From assembly GCA_012744275.1 (NCBI GenBank), contig JAAYIE010000129.1, forward strand, positions 1 through 43,047: a DNA stretch of 43,047 bases, written 5' to 3'. Positions within the stretch are counted from its first letter, which is position 1. Each line of letters begins with the position of its first letter. The notes below the pieces were generated by a model. The model was not told where the DNA came from and did not search any database. It saw nothing but the letters and a program-made list of their open reading frames with translations. This stretch comes from Desulfobulbaceae bacterium (GTDB lineage Bacteria > Desulfobacterota > Desulfobulbia > Desulfobulbales > Desulfobulbaceae). The translations under genes were made by a program, and so were the position numbers. Below are positions 29,189-37,594 of this stretch, piece after piece.

Positions 29189-29230
29189 AATGAAAGCCGG
29201 GTTTTCCTTCGGGGGAATCCGGCTTTCATT
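29189..29230 (+). terminator. Strong UUCG-loop hairpin behind the Tim44-like gene
   Basis: AATGAAAGCCGG (29189-29200) pairs with CCGGCTTTCATT (29219-29230). The inner part adds seven more pairs, three of them G-U, closing on a C(TTCG)G tetraloop (loop 29208-29211). It starts 36 bases past the stop codon. There is no T run behind it, so it may stabilise the 3' end or act with Rho rather than be a classic intrinsic terminator. Confidence 0.6.
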
Positions 29231-29419
29231 ATGCCCCTGTCCCAGGCATCGGCAAACAGCGCAAGCAAGACGACAAGCATGGTTGGATAGCTCATAGTCT
29301 GTGTTTGGAAAAACCATGAGAAAAGGCGCGCGCTTTAGGATTGCATAACAGGGTTATTTCGAGTAGGCTCACTACTTGTTAGTCATTTCTGTCTGTTTCT
29401 TCAAGGGGATGGAACGCTT

Positions 29420-29478
29420 GGCCCGGCGCGGCTTGGCTGCGCAAGTTGAGCGGGCCGTGGCTGTTAGCTGCCACGGCC
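29420..29478 (+). promoter_or_regulatory. Overlapping alternative hairpins in the nifJ leader
   Basis: GGCCGTGGC (29453-29461) pairs perfectly with GCCACGGCC (29470-29478) around an 8-base loop. GGCCCG (29420-29425) can instead pair with CGGGCC (29451-29456), which overlaps the left arm of the first hairpin, so the two cannot form together. This is the layout of an attenuator or riboswitch switch, but I recognise no known class and there is no T run after the second hairpin. It lies about 100 bases before the nifJ start codon. Confidence 0.35.
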
Positions 29479-29575
29479 TGAGTCGATATTTCATGCCTTA
29501 TTGAGTTCTTTGTTTTTGTCTGCCGCAGTGAGACTGTCGGTTAACACCAAAACAGCATTGAAGGAGAATGAGCTT

Positions 29576-32500
29576 ATGTCTCGGAAAATGGTCACCATTG
29601 ACGGAAACCAGGCATGTACGCATGTCGCGTATGCCACCAGTGAAGTCATTACAATTTACCCCATCACGCCGTCTTCTCCGATGGCTGCCGAGGCGGACGC
29701 CAAGGCCAATGCAAAGCAGGAAAATATCTGGGGATCCATCCCGGTTATTTCGCAGATGCAGTCCGAGGCTGGTGTTGCCGGTTCAATCCACGGCTCTCTT
29801 GGTGCAGGTGCATTGTGCACCACCTTCACCGCCTCCCAGGGTCTGTTGCTCATGATCCCCAATATGTACAAGATCGCCGGTGAATTAACCCCGACCGTTT
29901 TCCATGTTACTGCTCGCGCCATTGCCTGCCAGGGTCTGTCCATCTTTGGTGACCACGGTGATGTTATGGCTGCCCGCCAGACCGGCTGGGGCATGCTTTG
30001 CTCCCAGGATGTGCAGGAAGCGCAGGATTTTGCCCTCATCGCTACCCAGGCTTCCCTTGCCTCCAGAATCCCCTTCATCCATTTCTTCGACGGCTTCCGT
30101 ACCTCACATGAGGTGATGAAGATTGAAGAGCTGACCATGGACGACATGCGCGCCATGGTTGATGAAGATAAGGTCATTGAGCATCGCCAACGCGCCCTCA
30201 CGCCCGACCGCCCGTCCCTTGCTGGTACTGCCCAGAACCCCGATGTTAACTTTATCGGCCGTGAGACGGTCAACAAATATTACAACGCAACCCCGGCCAT
30301 TGTGCAGGCGACCATGGACAAGTTCGCCCAGTTGACCGGCCGGCAGTATCATCTCTTTGATTACATCGGCGCCCCCGACGCGACCGATGTTGTTGTTATT
30401 ATGGCCTCTGGCGCGCTTACCGTAGCTTCCACCGTGGAGCACATGGTAGCCCAGGGTGAAAGGGTGGGCCTGGTTATTGTACGTCTGTTCCGTCCCTTTG
30501 ATGGTACAGCCATGGTGAACGCGCTGCCTCCCACGGTAGAGCGTATCACAGTTATGGACCGTACCAAGGAGCCGGGCGCCATTGGCGAGCCGCTCTATTT
30601 GGATGTACGTGCAGCTGTAGCTGAAGCAGAAGAAGCCAACCCGACCATGATCGCCCCGGTCATGTTTAACGGCCGTTACGGTCTTGGTTCCGCTGAATTC
30701 AGCCCGGCCATGGTCAAGGCGATTTTCGACAACATGGCCTCCTTTGCACCTAAGAAAAAATTCTGTGTCGGCCCCAACGATGACGTTACCTTCACCAGCC
30801 TGAGCTACGATTCCTCCTTCAATATTGAAGGTGACGATGTCTATCGTGCCATGTTCTACGGCCTTGGTTCCGACGGTACGGTTGGCGCCAACAAGAATAC
30901 CATCAAAATCATCGGCGGTGAGACCGATAACTCTACGCAGGGATACTTTGTTTACGACTCCAAGAAGTCCGGCTCAATGACCGTATCCCACTTGCGTTTT
31001 GGCAAAAACCAGATTGTTGCCCCGTACCTGATCAACAAGGCAAACTTTATCGCCTGTCACAATTTTGCCTTTTTGGACAGCTACGACATGCTGGCCAATC
31101 TGGATAATGGCGGCACCTTCCTCTTGACCACCACCTACGGCAAGGATGAAATCTGGGAGCATCTGCCCGCCCTGGTGCAGAAACAGCTGATCGAGAAGAA
31201 AGCCAAATTCTTCATCATTGATGCAGTGAAGCTGGGTCAGGCCCTTGGCTTGGGCGCACGCATCAACATGATCATGCAGACCGCCTTCTTTAGAATTTCC
31301 GGCATTCTGTCCAAGGATGAGGCTATTGCCGCTATCAAGCGTGCCATCAAGAAGACCTATGGCATCAAGGGTGACAAGGTTGTACAGATGAACTATGGCG
31401 CAGTGGACGGTGCCATTGAGAACATCCATGAGGTCAAGATTCCCAAGAAGGTAACCGGTCATGAGATGCCGCCCATCGTGCCGGAAGAGGCACCCGATTT
31501 CGTCAAGCAGGTAACTGCTAAGATGATGGAAGGCCGTGGCGAGCAGATTAAGGTTTCCGAGATGCCTGCGGATGGCCGCTGGCCGACCGCCACCACTCAG
31601 TGGGAGAAGCGCAACATCGCGGTTCAGGTTTCCCAGTGGAATCCGGAAGCCTGTATTCAGTGTGGTCGCTGCTCCTTGGTATGTCCGCATGGCTGTATCC
31701 GCATGAAGGTAGCAACGCCTGAAGCCCTGAAAGAGGCGGGTGCAGATGCAAGCTTCAAGACCGTCGACGCCATTGGTAAAGAATTCAAGGATATGCAGTT
31801 CACCATCCAGGTTTCAACTCCGGACTGCTGTGGTTGTACCCTGTGCGTGAGCGTGTGCCCGGGTCGCAAGAAAGACGCCGAAGGCAAGAGAACCGAAGAG
31901 CGCGCCCTGTTCATGGAAACGAACACTTTGGAACTGCGTGAACGTGAAGCCCCCCACTGGAAGACCTTCCTGGCCCTGCCGGAAGTTGATGAAAAACTCA
32001 TCAATGTTGGCACCATTAAGGGTAGCCAGTTCAAGCGGCCTTTGTTCGAGTTCTCCGGTGCCTGCGCCGGCTGTGGCGAAACCCCGTACATCAAGCTGGT
32101 TACCCAGCTCTTTGGCGATCGCATGCTGGCCTCCAACGCCACCGGTTGCTCGTCCATCTACTCAGGCAACCTGCCCACCACCCCGTATGCGCAGCGCGAA
32201 GACGGTCGTGGTCCGGCCTGGTCCAACTCGCTTTTTGAAGATAATGCTGAGCACGGCCTTGGTATGCGTCAGGCAGTGGACAAGCTTGGTATGCAGGCCG
32301 TAGAGCTTTTGGAGAAGGCTGTTGCCGACAAGATAGTCGACAAGCAACTGGCTGATTCCATTTTCGATGCCAAGCAGGATACCCAGGAAGAAATCGAAGC
32401 GCAGCGCGCCCGGGTTGATGAGCTGAAAGCGGCTCTGGGCAAGAAAAAGAGCGCTATTGCCAAGCGGCTCTATCATGTGGCCGATTACCTGGTGAAGAAA

Positions 32501-33151
32501 TCCGTGTGGATCATCGGTGGCGACGGCTGGGGCTATGATATCGGTTACGGCGGTGTGGATCACGTGCTTGCCTCTGGCCAGAACGTTAACATTCTCCTGC
32601 TCGACACTGAGGTGTACTCCAACACCGGTGGCCAGATGTCTAAATCCACCCCGCGTGCTGCGGTTGCGCAGTTTGCGGCTGGCGGCAAGCTTGCGCCCAA
32701 GAAGAACATGGGTATGATCTTCTCCACCTTTGGAAACGTATACGTGGCCCGTATCTCCATTGGGGCAAATCCGCAGCAGGCTATCCGCGCCATCCAGGAG
32801 GCCGAGGCGTATAACGGCCCGTCCTTGATCATCGCCTATTCACACTGCATCAACCATGGAATCAACATGGCTATGGGACTGGAGCAGCAGAAGAAGGCAG
32901 TTGAGTGCGGTCACTGGTCATTGTACCGTTACAATCCGGATCTGGAGAAAGAAGGCAAAAACCCGATGGTGATCGACTCCAAAGAGCCGACCATCAGCTT
33001 TGCCGACTATGCCATGAATGAAAACCGGTATCGCATGCTCAAGATAGCCAATCCTGAGCAAGCAGATGAATTGATGAAGAAATCCCAGGAAGACGTAGAC
33101 CGGGCATGGAAGATGCTCAAGGCCTGGGCTAAAGCACTCGAAGCCGAATAA
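29576..33151 (+). CDS. nifJ: Pyruvate:ferredoxin (flavodoxin) oxidoreductase
   Basis: Oxidatively decarboxylates pyruvate to acetyl-CoA, CO2 and reduced ferredoxin, or runs in reverse for carbon fixation. The 1191-residue single chain has all the modules of the homodimeric enzyme. The N-terminal thiamine-diphosphate region (TIYPITPSSPMAAEAD) is followed by the transketolase C-like domain and the gamma domain. Two [4Fe-4S] ferredoxin motifs lie at about 693-707 (CIQCGRCSLVCPHGC) and about 750-765 (CCGCTLCVSVCPG). The C-terminal thiamine-binding domain carries CAGCGETPY, which binds a third cluster, and GGDGWGYDIGYGGVDHV. ATG 29576 is preceded by GGAG; the open frame extends upstream to 29501 but the family begins at SRKMVTIDGN. 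It is monocistronic, with a terminator at 33180-33214. Confidence 0.98.
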   Translation: MSRKMVTIDGNQACTHVAYATSEVITIYPITPSSPMAAEADAKANAKQENIWGSIPVISQMQSEAGVAGSIHGSLGAGALCTTFTASQGLLLMIPNMYKIAGELTPTVFHVTARAIACQGLSIFGDHGDVMAARQTGWGMLCSQDVQEAQDFALIATQASLASRIPFIHFFDGFRTSHEVMKIEELTMDDMRAMVDEDKVIEHRQRALTPDRPSLAGTAQNPDVNFIGRETVNKYYNATPAIVQATMDKFAQLTGRQYHLFDYIGAPDATDVVVIMASGALTVASTVEHMVAQGERVGLVIVRLFRPFDGTAMVNALPPTVERITVMDRTKEPGAIGEPLYLDVRAAVAEAEEANPTMIAPVMFNGRYGLGSAEFSPAMVKAIFDNMASFAPKKKFCVGPNDDVTFTSLSYDSSFNIEGDDVYRAMFYGLGSDGTVGANKNTIKIIGGETDNSTQGYFVYDSKKSGSMTVSHLRFGKNQIVAPYLINKANFIACHNFAFLDSYDMLANLDNGGTFLLTTTYGKDEIWEHLPALVQKQLIEKKAKFFIIDAVKLGQALGLGARINMIMQTAFFRISGILSKDEAIAAIKRAIKKTYGIKGDKVVQMNYGAVDGAIENIHEVKIPKKVTGHEMPPIVPEEAPDFVKQVTAKMMEGRGEQIKVSEMPADGRWPTATTQWEKRNIAVQVSQWNPEACIQCGRCSLVCPHGCIRMKVATPEALKEAGADASFKTVDAIGKEFKDMQFTIQVSTPDCCGCTLCVSVCPGRKKDAEGKRTEERALFMETNTLELREREAPHWKTFLALPEVDEKLINVGTIKGSQFKRPLFEFSGACAGCGETPYIKLVTQLFGDRMLASNATGCSSIYSGNLPTTPYAQREDGRGPAWSNSLFEDNAEHGLGMRQAVDKLGMQAVELLEKAVADKIVDKQLADSIFDAKQDTQEEIEAQRARVDELKAALGKKKSAIAKRLYHVADYLVKKSVWIIGGDGWGYDIGYGGVDHVLASGQNVNILLLDTEVYSNTGGQMSKSTPRAAVAQFAAGGKLAPKKNMGMIFSTFGNVYVARISIGANPQQAIRAIQEAEAYNGPSLIIAYSHCINHGINMAMGLEQQKKAVECGHWSLYRYNPDLEKEGKNPMVIDSKEPTISFADYAMNENRYRMLKIANPEQADELMKKSQEDVDRAWKMLKAWAKALEAE

Positions 33152-33179
33152 GCGGTTTTTGAGATAGCTGTAGACTGAA

Positions 33180-33214
33180 AAAAGCCCTGCCGGGGATTTT
33201 CCGGCAGGGCTTTT
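33180..33214 (+). terminator. Intrinsic terminator of nifJ
   Basis: A perfect 14-bp stem, AAAAGCCCTGCCGG (33180-33193) with CCGGCAGGGCTTTT (33201-33214), loop GGATTTT. It begins 28 bases past the nifJ stop. The A run before and T run after suit termination in either direction. Confidence 0.92.
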
Positions 33215-33358
33215 CTGTGTACAGACAACATGACGACGATCACAAACTGCAACAGGAAAGGGTGTGTTTCAGGCTCAGCCCTAGGATGGGGCAAGTGGCA
33301 AAAGAAGTATGATGCAGAGGCCTACACCAAAGTGTGTCCAGCGGGTTAGAGCTAATGC

Positions 33359-33508
33359 CAGACACTTAAAATGCAATAGTTACGACGTGTTCTGACCCCT
33401 ATCAGTTTTTTCAAGTGTCTGTCAGGTCAGATCTAAGCCAGGTTTTTTCTCTGGTGGTCTCCTTTGAGGATAAACATCGAAAACACTTCAGCAAGAAACT
33501 TAGATCTG
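33359..33508. repeat. Two spaced inverted repeats
   Basis: The first repeat (9 bp, CAGACACTT/AAGTGTCTG) brackets 45 bases. The second (10 bp, CAGATCTAAG/CTTAGATCTG) begins 6 bases later and brackets 61 bases; a run of six T follows its right arm. Both are perfect. I do not recognise the element. Confidence 0.6.
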
Positions 33509-33528
33509 TTTTTTCCAACCGTTGCTGA

Positions 33529-33819
33529 TTAATCGTGCTTCGTCCTCAGGGATAATAGTGTGCCTTGAATAAGCTCATCGATCAGGGCGTGAAAACTGCT
33601 TTCTTCCTCCTCTCCCATCACGGGCATATACTTTTCTGCACTGAAATTTTCAGCCTGTAAGACGGTGTCTTGATGTTTTGGCACACTGACATACTGCCAA
33701 TGATCGTTTTCCCAGCACGCCAGGCCGTACCTGATTTGATGCTCCGAGCCATCGGTAAGCCGTTCTTCATGTTCACGGCAATAGCGGCCAACATGATTGC
33801 TGAAACTGAGCCTTGGCAT
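33529..33819 (-). CDS. Unknown small protein
   Basis: A 96-residue open frame with a protein-like composition (RLSFSNHVGRYCREHEERL, then a strongly acidic GEEEESS and a C-terminal helix), with two Cys and no membrane segment. ATG 33819 has GGGAG three bases upstream, which is close; a GTG at 33858 would add 13 residues but lacks a signal. No domain is recognised. It is divergent from trmO. The frame just upstream in another phase (33860-33944) also reads protein-like for about 20 residues, so a frameshift or decay is possible. Confidence 0.5.
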   Translation of the reverse strand: MPRLSFSNHVGRYCREHEERLTDGSEHQIRYGLACWENDHWQYVSVPKHQDTVLQAENFSAEKYMPVMGEEEESSFHALIDELIQGTLLSLRTKHD

Positions 33820-33970
33820 AAGCTCCCGCAGTGGCGGTGGCTCCGCAGGGGAGAGCACGACGGGGGATGATGGAGAAGGTTGGAATGGCTTGCCCGCACC
33901 ATCTTTGCCACTTCCTGACCGTATTTTTGATCTGCAACTGGCATAATAATCTACAACTACGCTGAATATT

Positions 33971-34465
33971 ATGGAAATTATCTATTATCCCATTGGCTGC
34001 ATCCATTCGCCTTTTACCAGTTTACGTGGCATGCCCATCCAGCCCAAAGGCGCACCTGAGGTGGAAGGATGGATCGAGATCTACCCACAGTTCCGGGAAG
34101 GCCTGCATGATCTGGATGGATTTTCGCATATCTATGTGCTTTGCCATCTGCACAGACACAGCGGCTACAAGCTTATGGTTACACCCTTTCTTGATACAGT
34201 GCAGCGCGGCCTCTTTGCCACCCGTGCACCCAATCGTCCCAATTCCATAGGCCTTTCTGTGCTGCAGCTCAAGGCGGTAACAAGCGATGGTCTTGTCGTT
34301 ATGGGCGTGGATTTGCTGGATGGCACGCCAGTGCTGGACATTAAACCCTATGTGCCTGCATTTGAGGAATCTGAACAAGTCCGCTGTGGCTGGTTGGAAG
34401 ATAAAGCTGAAAGGGCAGTGGACCAGCAGAGCGATGGACGCTTCAGCACGACAGACGAAAAGTGA
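33971..34465 (+). CDS. trmO: tRNA (m6t6A37) methyltransferase TrmO-like
   Basis: TrmO (formerly TsaA/YaeB/VirR-like) methylates N6 of threonylcarbamoyl-adenosine 37 in tRNA-Thr using S-adenosylmethionine. The 164-residue protein has the single-sheet beta-barrel UPF0066 signature: GCIHSPF at the N-terminus, LDGFSHIYVL, GLFATRAPNRPNSIGLS, and DLLDGTPVLDIKPY. It corresponds to the N-terminal catalytic half of the Escherichia protein (about 235 residues) and lacks its C-terminal domain; shorter versions are common in other bacteria and archaea. ATG 33971 has no clear ribosome-binding site. It appears monocistronic. Confidence 0.88.
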   Translation: MEIIYYPIGCIHSPFTSLRGMPIQPKGAPEVEGWIEIYPQFREGLHDLDGFSHIYVLCHLHRHSGYKLMVTPFLDTVQRGLFATRAPNRPNSIGLSVLQLKAVTSDGLVVMGVDLLDGTPVLDIKPYVPAFEESEQVRCGWLEDKAERAVDQQSDGRFSTTDEK

Positions 34466-35103
34466 GCAATTTGCACTGCGCTACTCGCCCGCCGCAGTGC
34501 TGTCTATGCTCAAATCGAAAGCTGTCCCAACAAACGAAAAGAGGCGGCGAATATTCACCACCTCCTGTTGCAGCATTCATATTGGTACCGTGTACGCTCA
34601 AAGCCATGCGAGTACTGCGGCAGCCAGCGCAGCCTTTTAGTTCAGCTCCAGACCAAAGCAGGCACTGGGCACTTGAGCGCGCTATAAGGCAGGAATAAGG
34701 ATTAATCCCTCAGCAGTTTGGAGAGCTTGGCCCGCATGGCGCAGAATCTTTATGGGTATAACCAACGGTCAAGCAATCGTGTAACACAATCAGATGCTGA
34801 ACCTCGCGGCTTTCAATCTAGCTGGCAACTCCCTGCATGAAGATGGCTTCCGGTGTCAATGCGCTCTTTGAATATGTACTGCTCAACTGCTCAAACAGTA
34901 TATCTGCAGCAGGGTGAACAGGCTGGTTGAATTTAGCCATAGCCCTGCCGGAAAGGATAAGGGCAATCAACTTCTCCGGGTCAAGATGGCCTGCAGCCCG
35001 TATACGTTCCTTGCTTTTGCGTTCAGTGCAAGCAGACAGGGTGCCCATTTGACGGTGAGTTGGGAGTAAACCCTTAGCAGGTTTGTGGGCACGGTACCGG
35101 CAC
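34466..35103. other. Sparse region between trmO and the K+ channel gene
   Basis: 638 bases with no confident gene. The plus strand has short open frames without family resemblance. On the minus strand one short frame (34818-35048) is described separately. I see no RNA gene, terminator or repeat. Compared with the dense rest of the window it looks like decayed coding DNA. Confidence 0.45.
34818..35048 (-). CDS. Possible short ORF or gene remnant
   Basis: A 76-residue frame starting at ATG 35048, 55 bases downstream of the channel gene on the same strand. Its second half (LDPEKLIALILSGRAM and what follows) has the look of a soluble helical protein, while the first part is basic and less protein-like. 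There is no good ribosome-binding site and no recognised domain. The same frame is open further upstream into the channel gene, which is a shadow. Treat as a remnant unless homologs are found. Confidence 0.22.
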   Translation of the reverse strand: MGTLSACTERKSKERIRAAGHLDPEKLIALILSGRAMAKFNQPVHPAADILFEQLSSTYSKSALTPEAIFMQGVAS

Positions 35104-36915
35104 TCAACGTTTGAAGTTGCGTACATGTTCCGCGACTTCCTGTTCGACCTCCTCTTCAATTTCCTCTTCAACCGTATGCTCCAGCAGGCTGCTGTCCGTG
35201 ATTGCCGCCAAGGGCTGGCTTGGGTAGAGCTCGTTGTAGAGTTTTTCCGATTCAGCCGAGCCAATCAGTACTAATTCATCCTCATGCCTGAGCGGCACAG
35301 TTGGATTTGGATTGATATCAATTTCTTCTCCACGTTTGACTGCAACCACGCTGCAACCAGTGTTTTCACGTATACGTATTTCAGTGAGTTTTTTTCCTTC
35401 CAGTTTGGGGCTTAAAGACACCCGGAATACATTGAGTCCTTCAGACAGCATGAGCGTCTGTTCTGGTTTGAGCAGGTTAGTGACAGTGGCGGTCACCAGA
35501 GAGCTGAAAGACATGACCAGGTTTGCACCTGCCCGGTGCAGGGTGTTGATGTTGCGGTCAAAGCTGGAGCGGCTGATGATCTGCGCATCTGGCCTGAGGC
35601 GGCGGCAGTAGATGGTGAGGTAGATGTTTAAGTCATCGTCGTGGGTGGTGATAATAATGGAGGGCGTGGTCTTGATGCCTGCCTGTAAAAGGGTGTCAAG
35701 ATCAGCGGCGCTGCCGTGGATGATGTGTTCGTCCTTTTTAACGGGCATGGGCCTCTTTTCCACCATCCGGTAGTCTATGTTGCGTGCCTGCAAATTATCG
35801 CCCACGGCCTGGCCAACACGACCGCCGCCCAGAATGAGCACCGCATGTTCTTCGGATTTTTCTCCAGCCGCAAGCAGGATGGATTGATCAAACCGAATGA
35901 GTTGTTCCCTGGTACCTGCAAGGATGAGCACCGTGGATTCACTGATGGGCATGGTTGGGGTGGGGATCTGGAATTTTCCCTCCTGCCAGATACCGACTAC
36001 ATTCACCCCCACCATCTCGCGCAGGCGGGTTTCTGCAATGGTTTTTCCCTGCATCCAGGTGCGCATCGCCGGCACTTCGGCAATACGCAGCCGGCCGAAT
36101 TCGCCGATGATATTGCTGGTCATGCTCACGCCGAGCACGCGGCGGGCTAGGGCTTTGCCCAACAACCGGGTAAACTGGAACACATGGGTGCTGCCCGCCA
36201 GCTTGAGGATATCCACCGAATCAGCCAGGTCCGCATTGGTCACAATCATGACCGTGTCGCAGACCTCGCGGATGGTTAAGATGATGTTGGTGGCTGCGAT
36301 ATCCTTGTTCATCACCACCACCATGGCGGCGTGCTCCACCCGCAGGCGACGGTAGGTTTCTGGATCGTCCAGTTCGCCAAAAAGAATCTTGTAGCGCCGG
36401 TCGTGCAGTTCCAGCGCCCGGCTTAGTTCGGGGATGACAATGACATGGCTGGTGTCATACTGATTGAGCTTTTCAATCAGGTTGACGGCAACGTTATCAA
36501 AGTGTGTAAAGATGACGTGGCCTTTCAAGGTGTCTGGCACGGTACGCGGCACCCGGGCCTTGTTTTGTTCGTCCAGCCAGGGGGCGTAGAAAAACTGGAT
36601 AAAGGTAAAGGGCAGCATGATCAAAAGCAAAACCATGCCACTCACCAGCACTACGACAGAGAAGGCTTTACCTATGTCGCTGCCAAAAGTGATGTCGCCA
36701 TATCCCAGGGTAGACATGGTGGTCATGGCCCAGTACAGACCTGTGATCCAGGAGTATTCCCTGCCCTCATGGAGCATGATGAAATGGAACAAAATCGTGT
36801 ACACTAGGATGAGCACGACCAGGGCGATGCAGAACTTGACCAGGAAACAGAGGTTACGTGTGCTCCCCTCTGCCTGCATAACCAGGGAGAGCTGGGTAGC
36901 CATTGTTTTGAGCAT
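35104..36915 (-). CDS. Two-TM potassium channel with tandem RCK domains
   Basis: A 603-residue inner-membrane channel. TM1 (about 23-46), a pore loop with the K+ filter TLGYGD (residues 69-74) and TM2 (about 82-107) are followed by two RCK units, each a TrkA-N Rossmann half plus a TrkA-C half. RCK1 (about 130 onward) begins HVIFTHFDNVAV and lacks the GxGxxG nucleotide loop. RCK2 begins at about 357 with LILGGGRVGQAV, an intact loop likely to bind NAD or ADP. The order resembles GsuK of Geobacter and the gating ring of BK channels. The C-terminus is strongly acidic (EEEIEEEVEQEV), a possible divalent-cation site. ATG 36915 is chosen; the frame is open upstream to 37152, but that would overlap the divergent macrodomain gene. 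Gating by nucleotide or Ca2+ is inference. Confidence 0.9.
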   Translation of the reverse strand: MLKTMATQLSLVMQAEGSTRNLCFLVKFCIALVVLILVYTILFHFIMLHEGREYSWITGLYWAMTTMSTLGYGDITFGSDIGKAFSVVVLVSGMVLLLIMLPFTFIQFFYAPWLDEQNKARVPRTVPDTLKGHVIFTHFDNVAVNLIEKLNQYDTSHVIVIPELSRALELHDRRYKILFGELDDPETYRRLRVEHAAMVVVMNKDIAATNIILTIREVCDTVMIVTNADLADSVDILKLAGSTHVFQFTRLLGKALARRVLGVSMTSNIIGEFGRLRIAEVPAMRTWMQGKTIAETRLREMVGVNVVGIWQEGKFQIPTPTMPISESTVLILAGTREQLIRFDQSILLAAGEKSEEHAVLILGGGRVGQAVGDNLQARNIDYRMVEKRPMPVKKDEHIIHGSAADLDTLLQAGIKTTPSIIITTHDDDLNIYLTIYCRRLRPDAQIISRSSFDRNINTLHRAGANLVMSFSSLVTATVTNLLKPEQTLMLSEGLNVFRVSLSPKLEGKKLTEIRIRENTGCSVVAVKRGEEIDINPNPTVPLRHEDELVLIGSAESEKLYNELYPSQPLAAITDSSLLEHTVEEEIEEEVEQEVAEHVRNFKR

Positions 36916-37087
36916 ACGAAGAACCTTTGGGCAGAAAAAGCGGGCAGGAGTTGTGGCAGCACAGCCGGGCATTCTGTTTTTGTCTTGCAATCCTCCTTCT
37001 CTGCAGAGGACAATACCAACAGCATACACGCCTGTACGATTTATTGCTGCCCCAACGGCGGCGCATATCATAGACAAGGAGGATGCA

Positions 37088-37594
37088 ATGATCAAGTTGA
37101 TTAGTGACGATATTACCACGCTCAAGGTGGACGCCATTGTCAATGCGGCCAACGAAAGCCTTTTGGGCGGCGGCGGTGTGGATGGGGCTATTCATCGGGC
37201 TGCAGGGCCGGAGCTTTTGGAGGAGTGCAAAAAAATTGGCGGCTGCAAAACCGGAAATGCGGTCATGACCAGGGGCTATAACCTGCCCGCAAAATTTGTT
37301 ATCCATACAGTGGGCCCGATATGGAAAGGGGGCGGCAACAACGAGCATCTTTTTCTGGCCAGCTGCTACCGCCGCAGCCTGGAACTGGCTATTGCCAACA
37401 ACATCAACTCCATTGCCTTCCCGGCCATCAGCTGTGGGGCCTATGGCTTCCCCTTAGATGAAGCAGCAGATACTGCGATGGATACCCTGCAGTCCTTTCT
37501 GGATAAAAATGGCAAACCGGCTGAGGTATACGTGGTCTGCTTTGATGCCCGGGTGCGGGCAGCCTTTACCCAGGCCCTTCAGGAGTTGGATTGA
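37088..37594 (+). CDS. Macrodomain protein (O-acetyl-ADP-ribose deacetylase-like)
   Basis: A 168-residue single macrodomain. It shows the ADP-ribose-binding signatures of the MacroD/YmdB type: VDAIVNAANESLLGGGGVDG (catalytic Asn and the Gly-rich loop), AIHRAAGPEL, the segment VIHTVGPIWKGG, and the second loop AISCGAYGFPLDEAA. Such enzymes hydrolyse O-acetyl-ADP-ribose, a sirtuin by-product, and remove ADP-ribose from acidic residues. ATG 37088 has an excellent AAGGAGG (37077-37083). The open frame extends far upstream through the channel gene as a shadow. It is divergent from the K+ channel gene with 172 bases between starts, so the two may share a control region. Confidence 0.93.
   Translation: MIKLISDDITTLKVDAIVNAANESLLGGGGVDGAIHRAAGPELLEECKKIGGCKTGNAVMTRGYNLPAKFVIHTVGPIWKGGGNNEHLFLASCYRRSLELAIANNINSIAFPAISCGAYGFPLDEAADTAMDTLQSFLDKNGKPAEVYVVCFDARVRAAFTQALQELD

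Larger units (their letters stand above)
29153..29575. other. Leader and intergenic region upstream of nifJ
   Basis: A 423-base gap. It contains the UUCG-loop hairpin at 29189-29230 and the overlapping hairpins at 29420-29478. GGAG at 29562-29565 serves the nifJ start. No ORF is supported; the open frame upstream of the nifJ ATG (29501-29575) is not protein-like for this family. Confidence 0.55.
33152..33528. other. Inverted-repeat-rich gap after nifJ
   Basis: 377 bases without a supported gene. Beyond the nifJ terminator it holds two spaced inverted repeats, CAGACACTT/AAGTGTCTG (33359-33367, 33413-33421) and CAGATCTAAG/CTTAGATCTG (33428-33437, 33499-33508), which together span 33359-33508. 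No coding sense is seen. It could be a relic of a small mobile element or a structured RNA. Confidence 0.5.
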
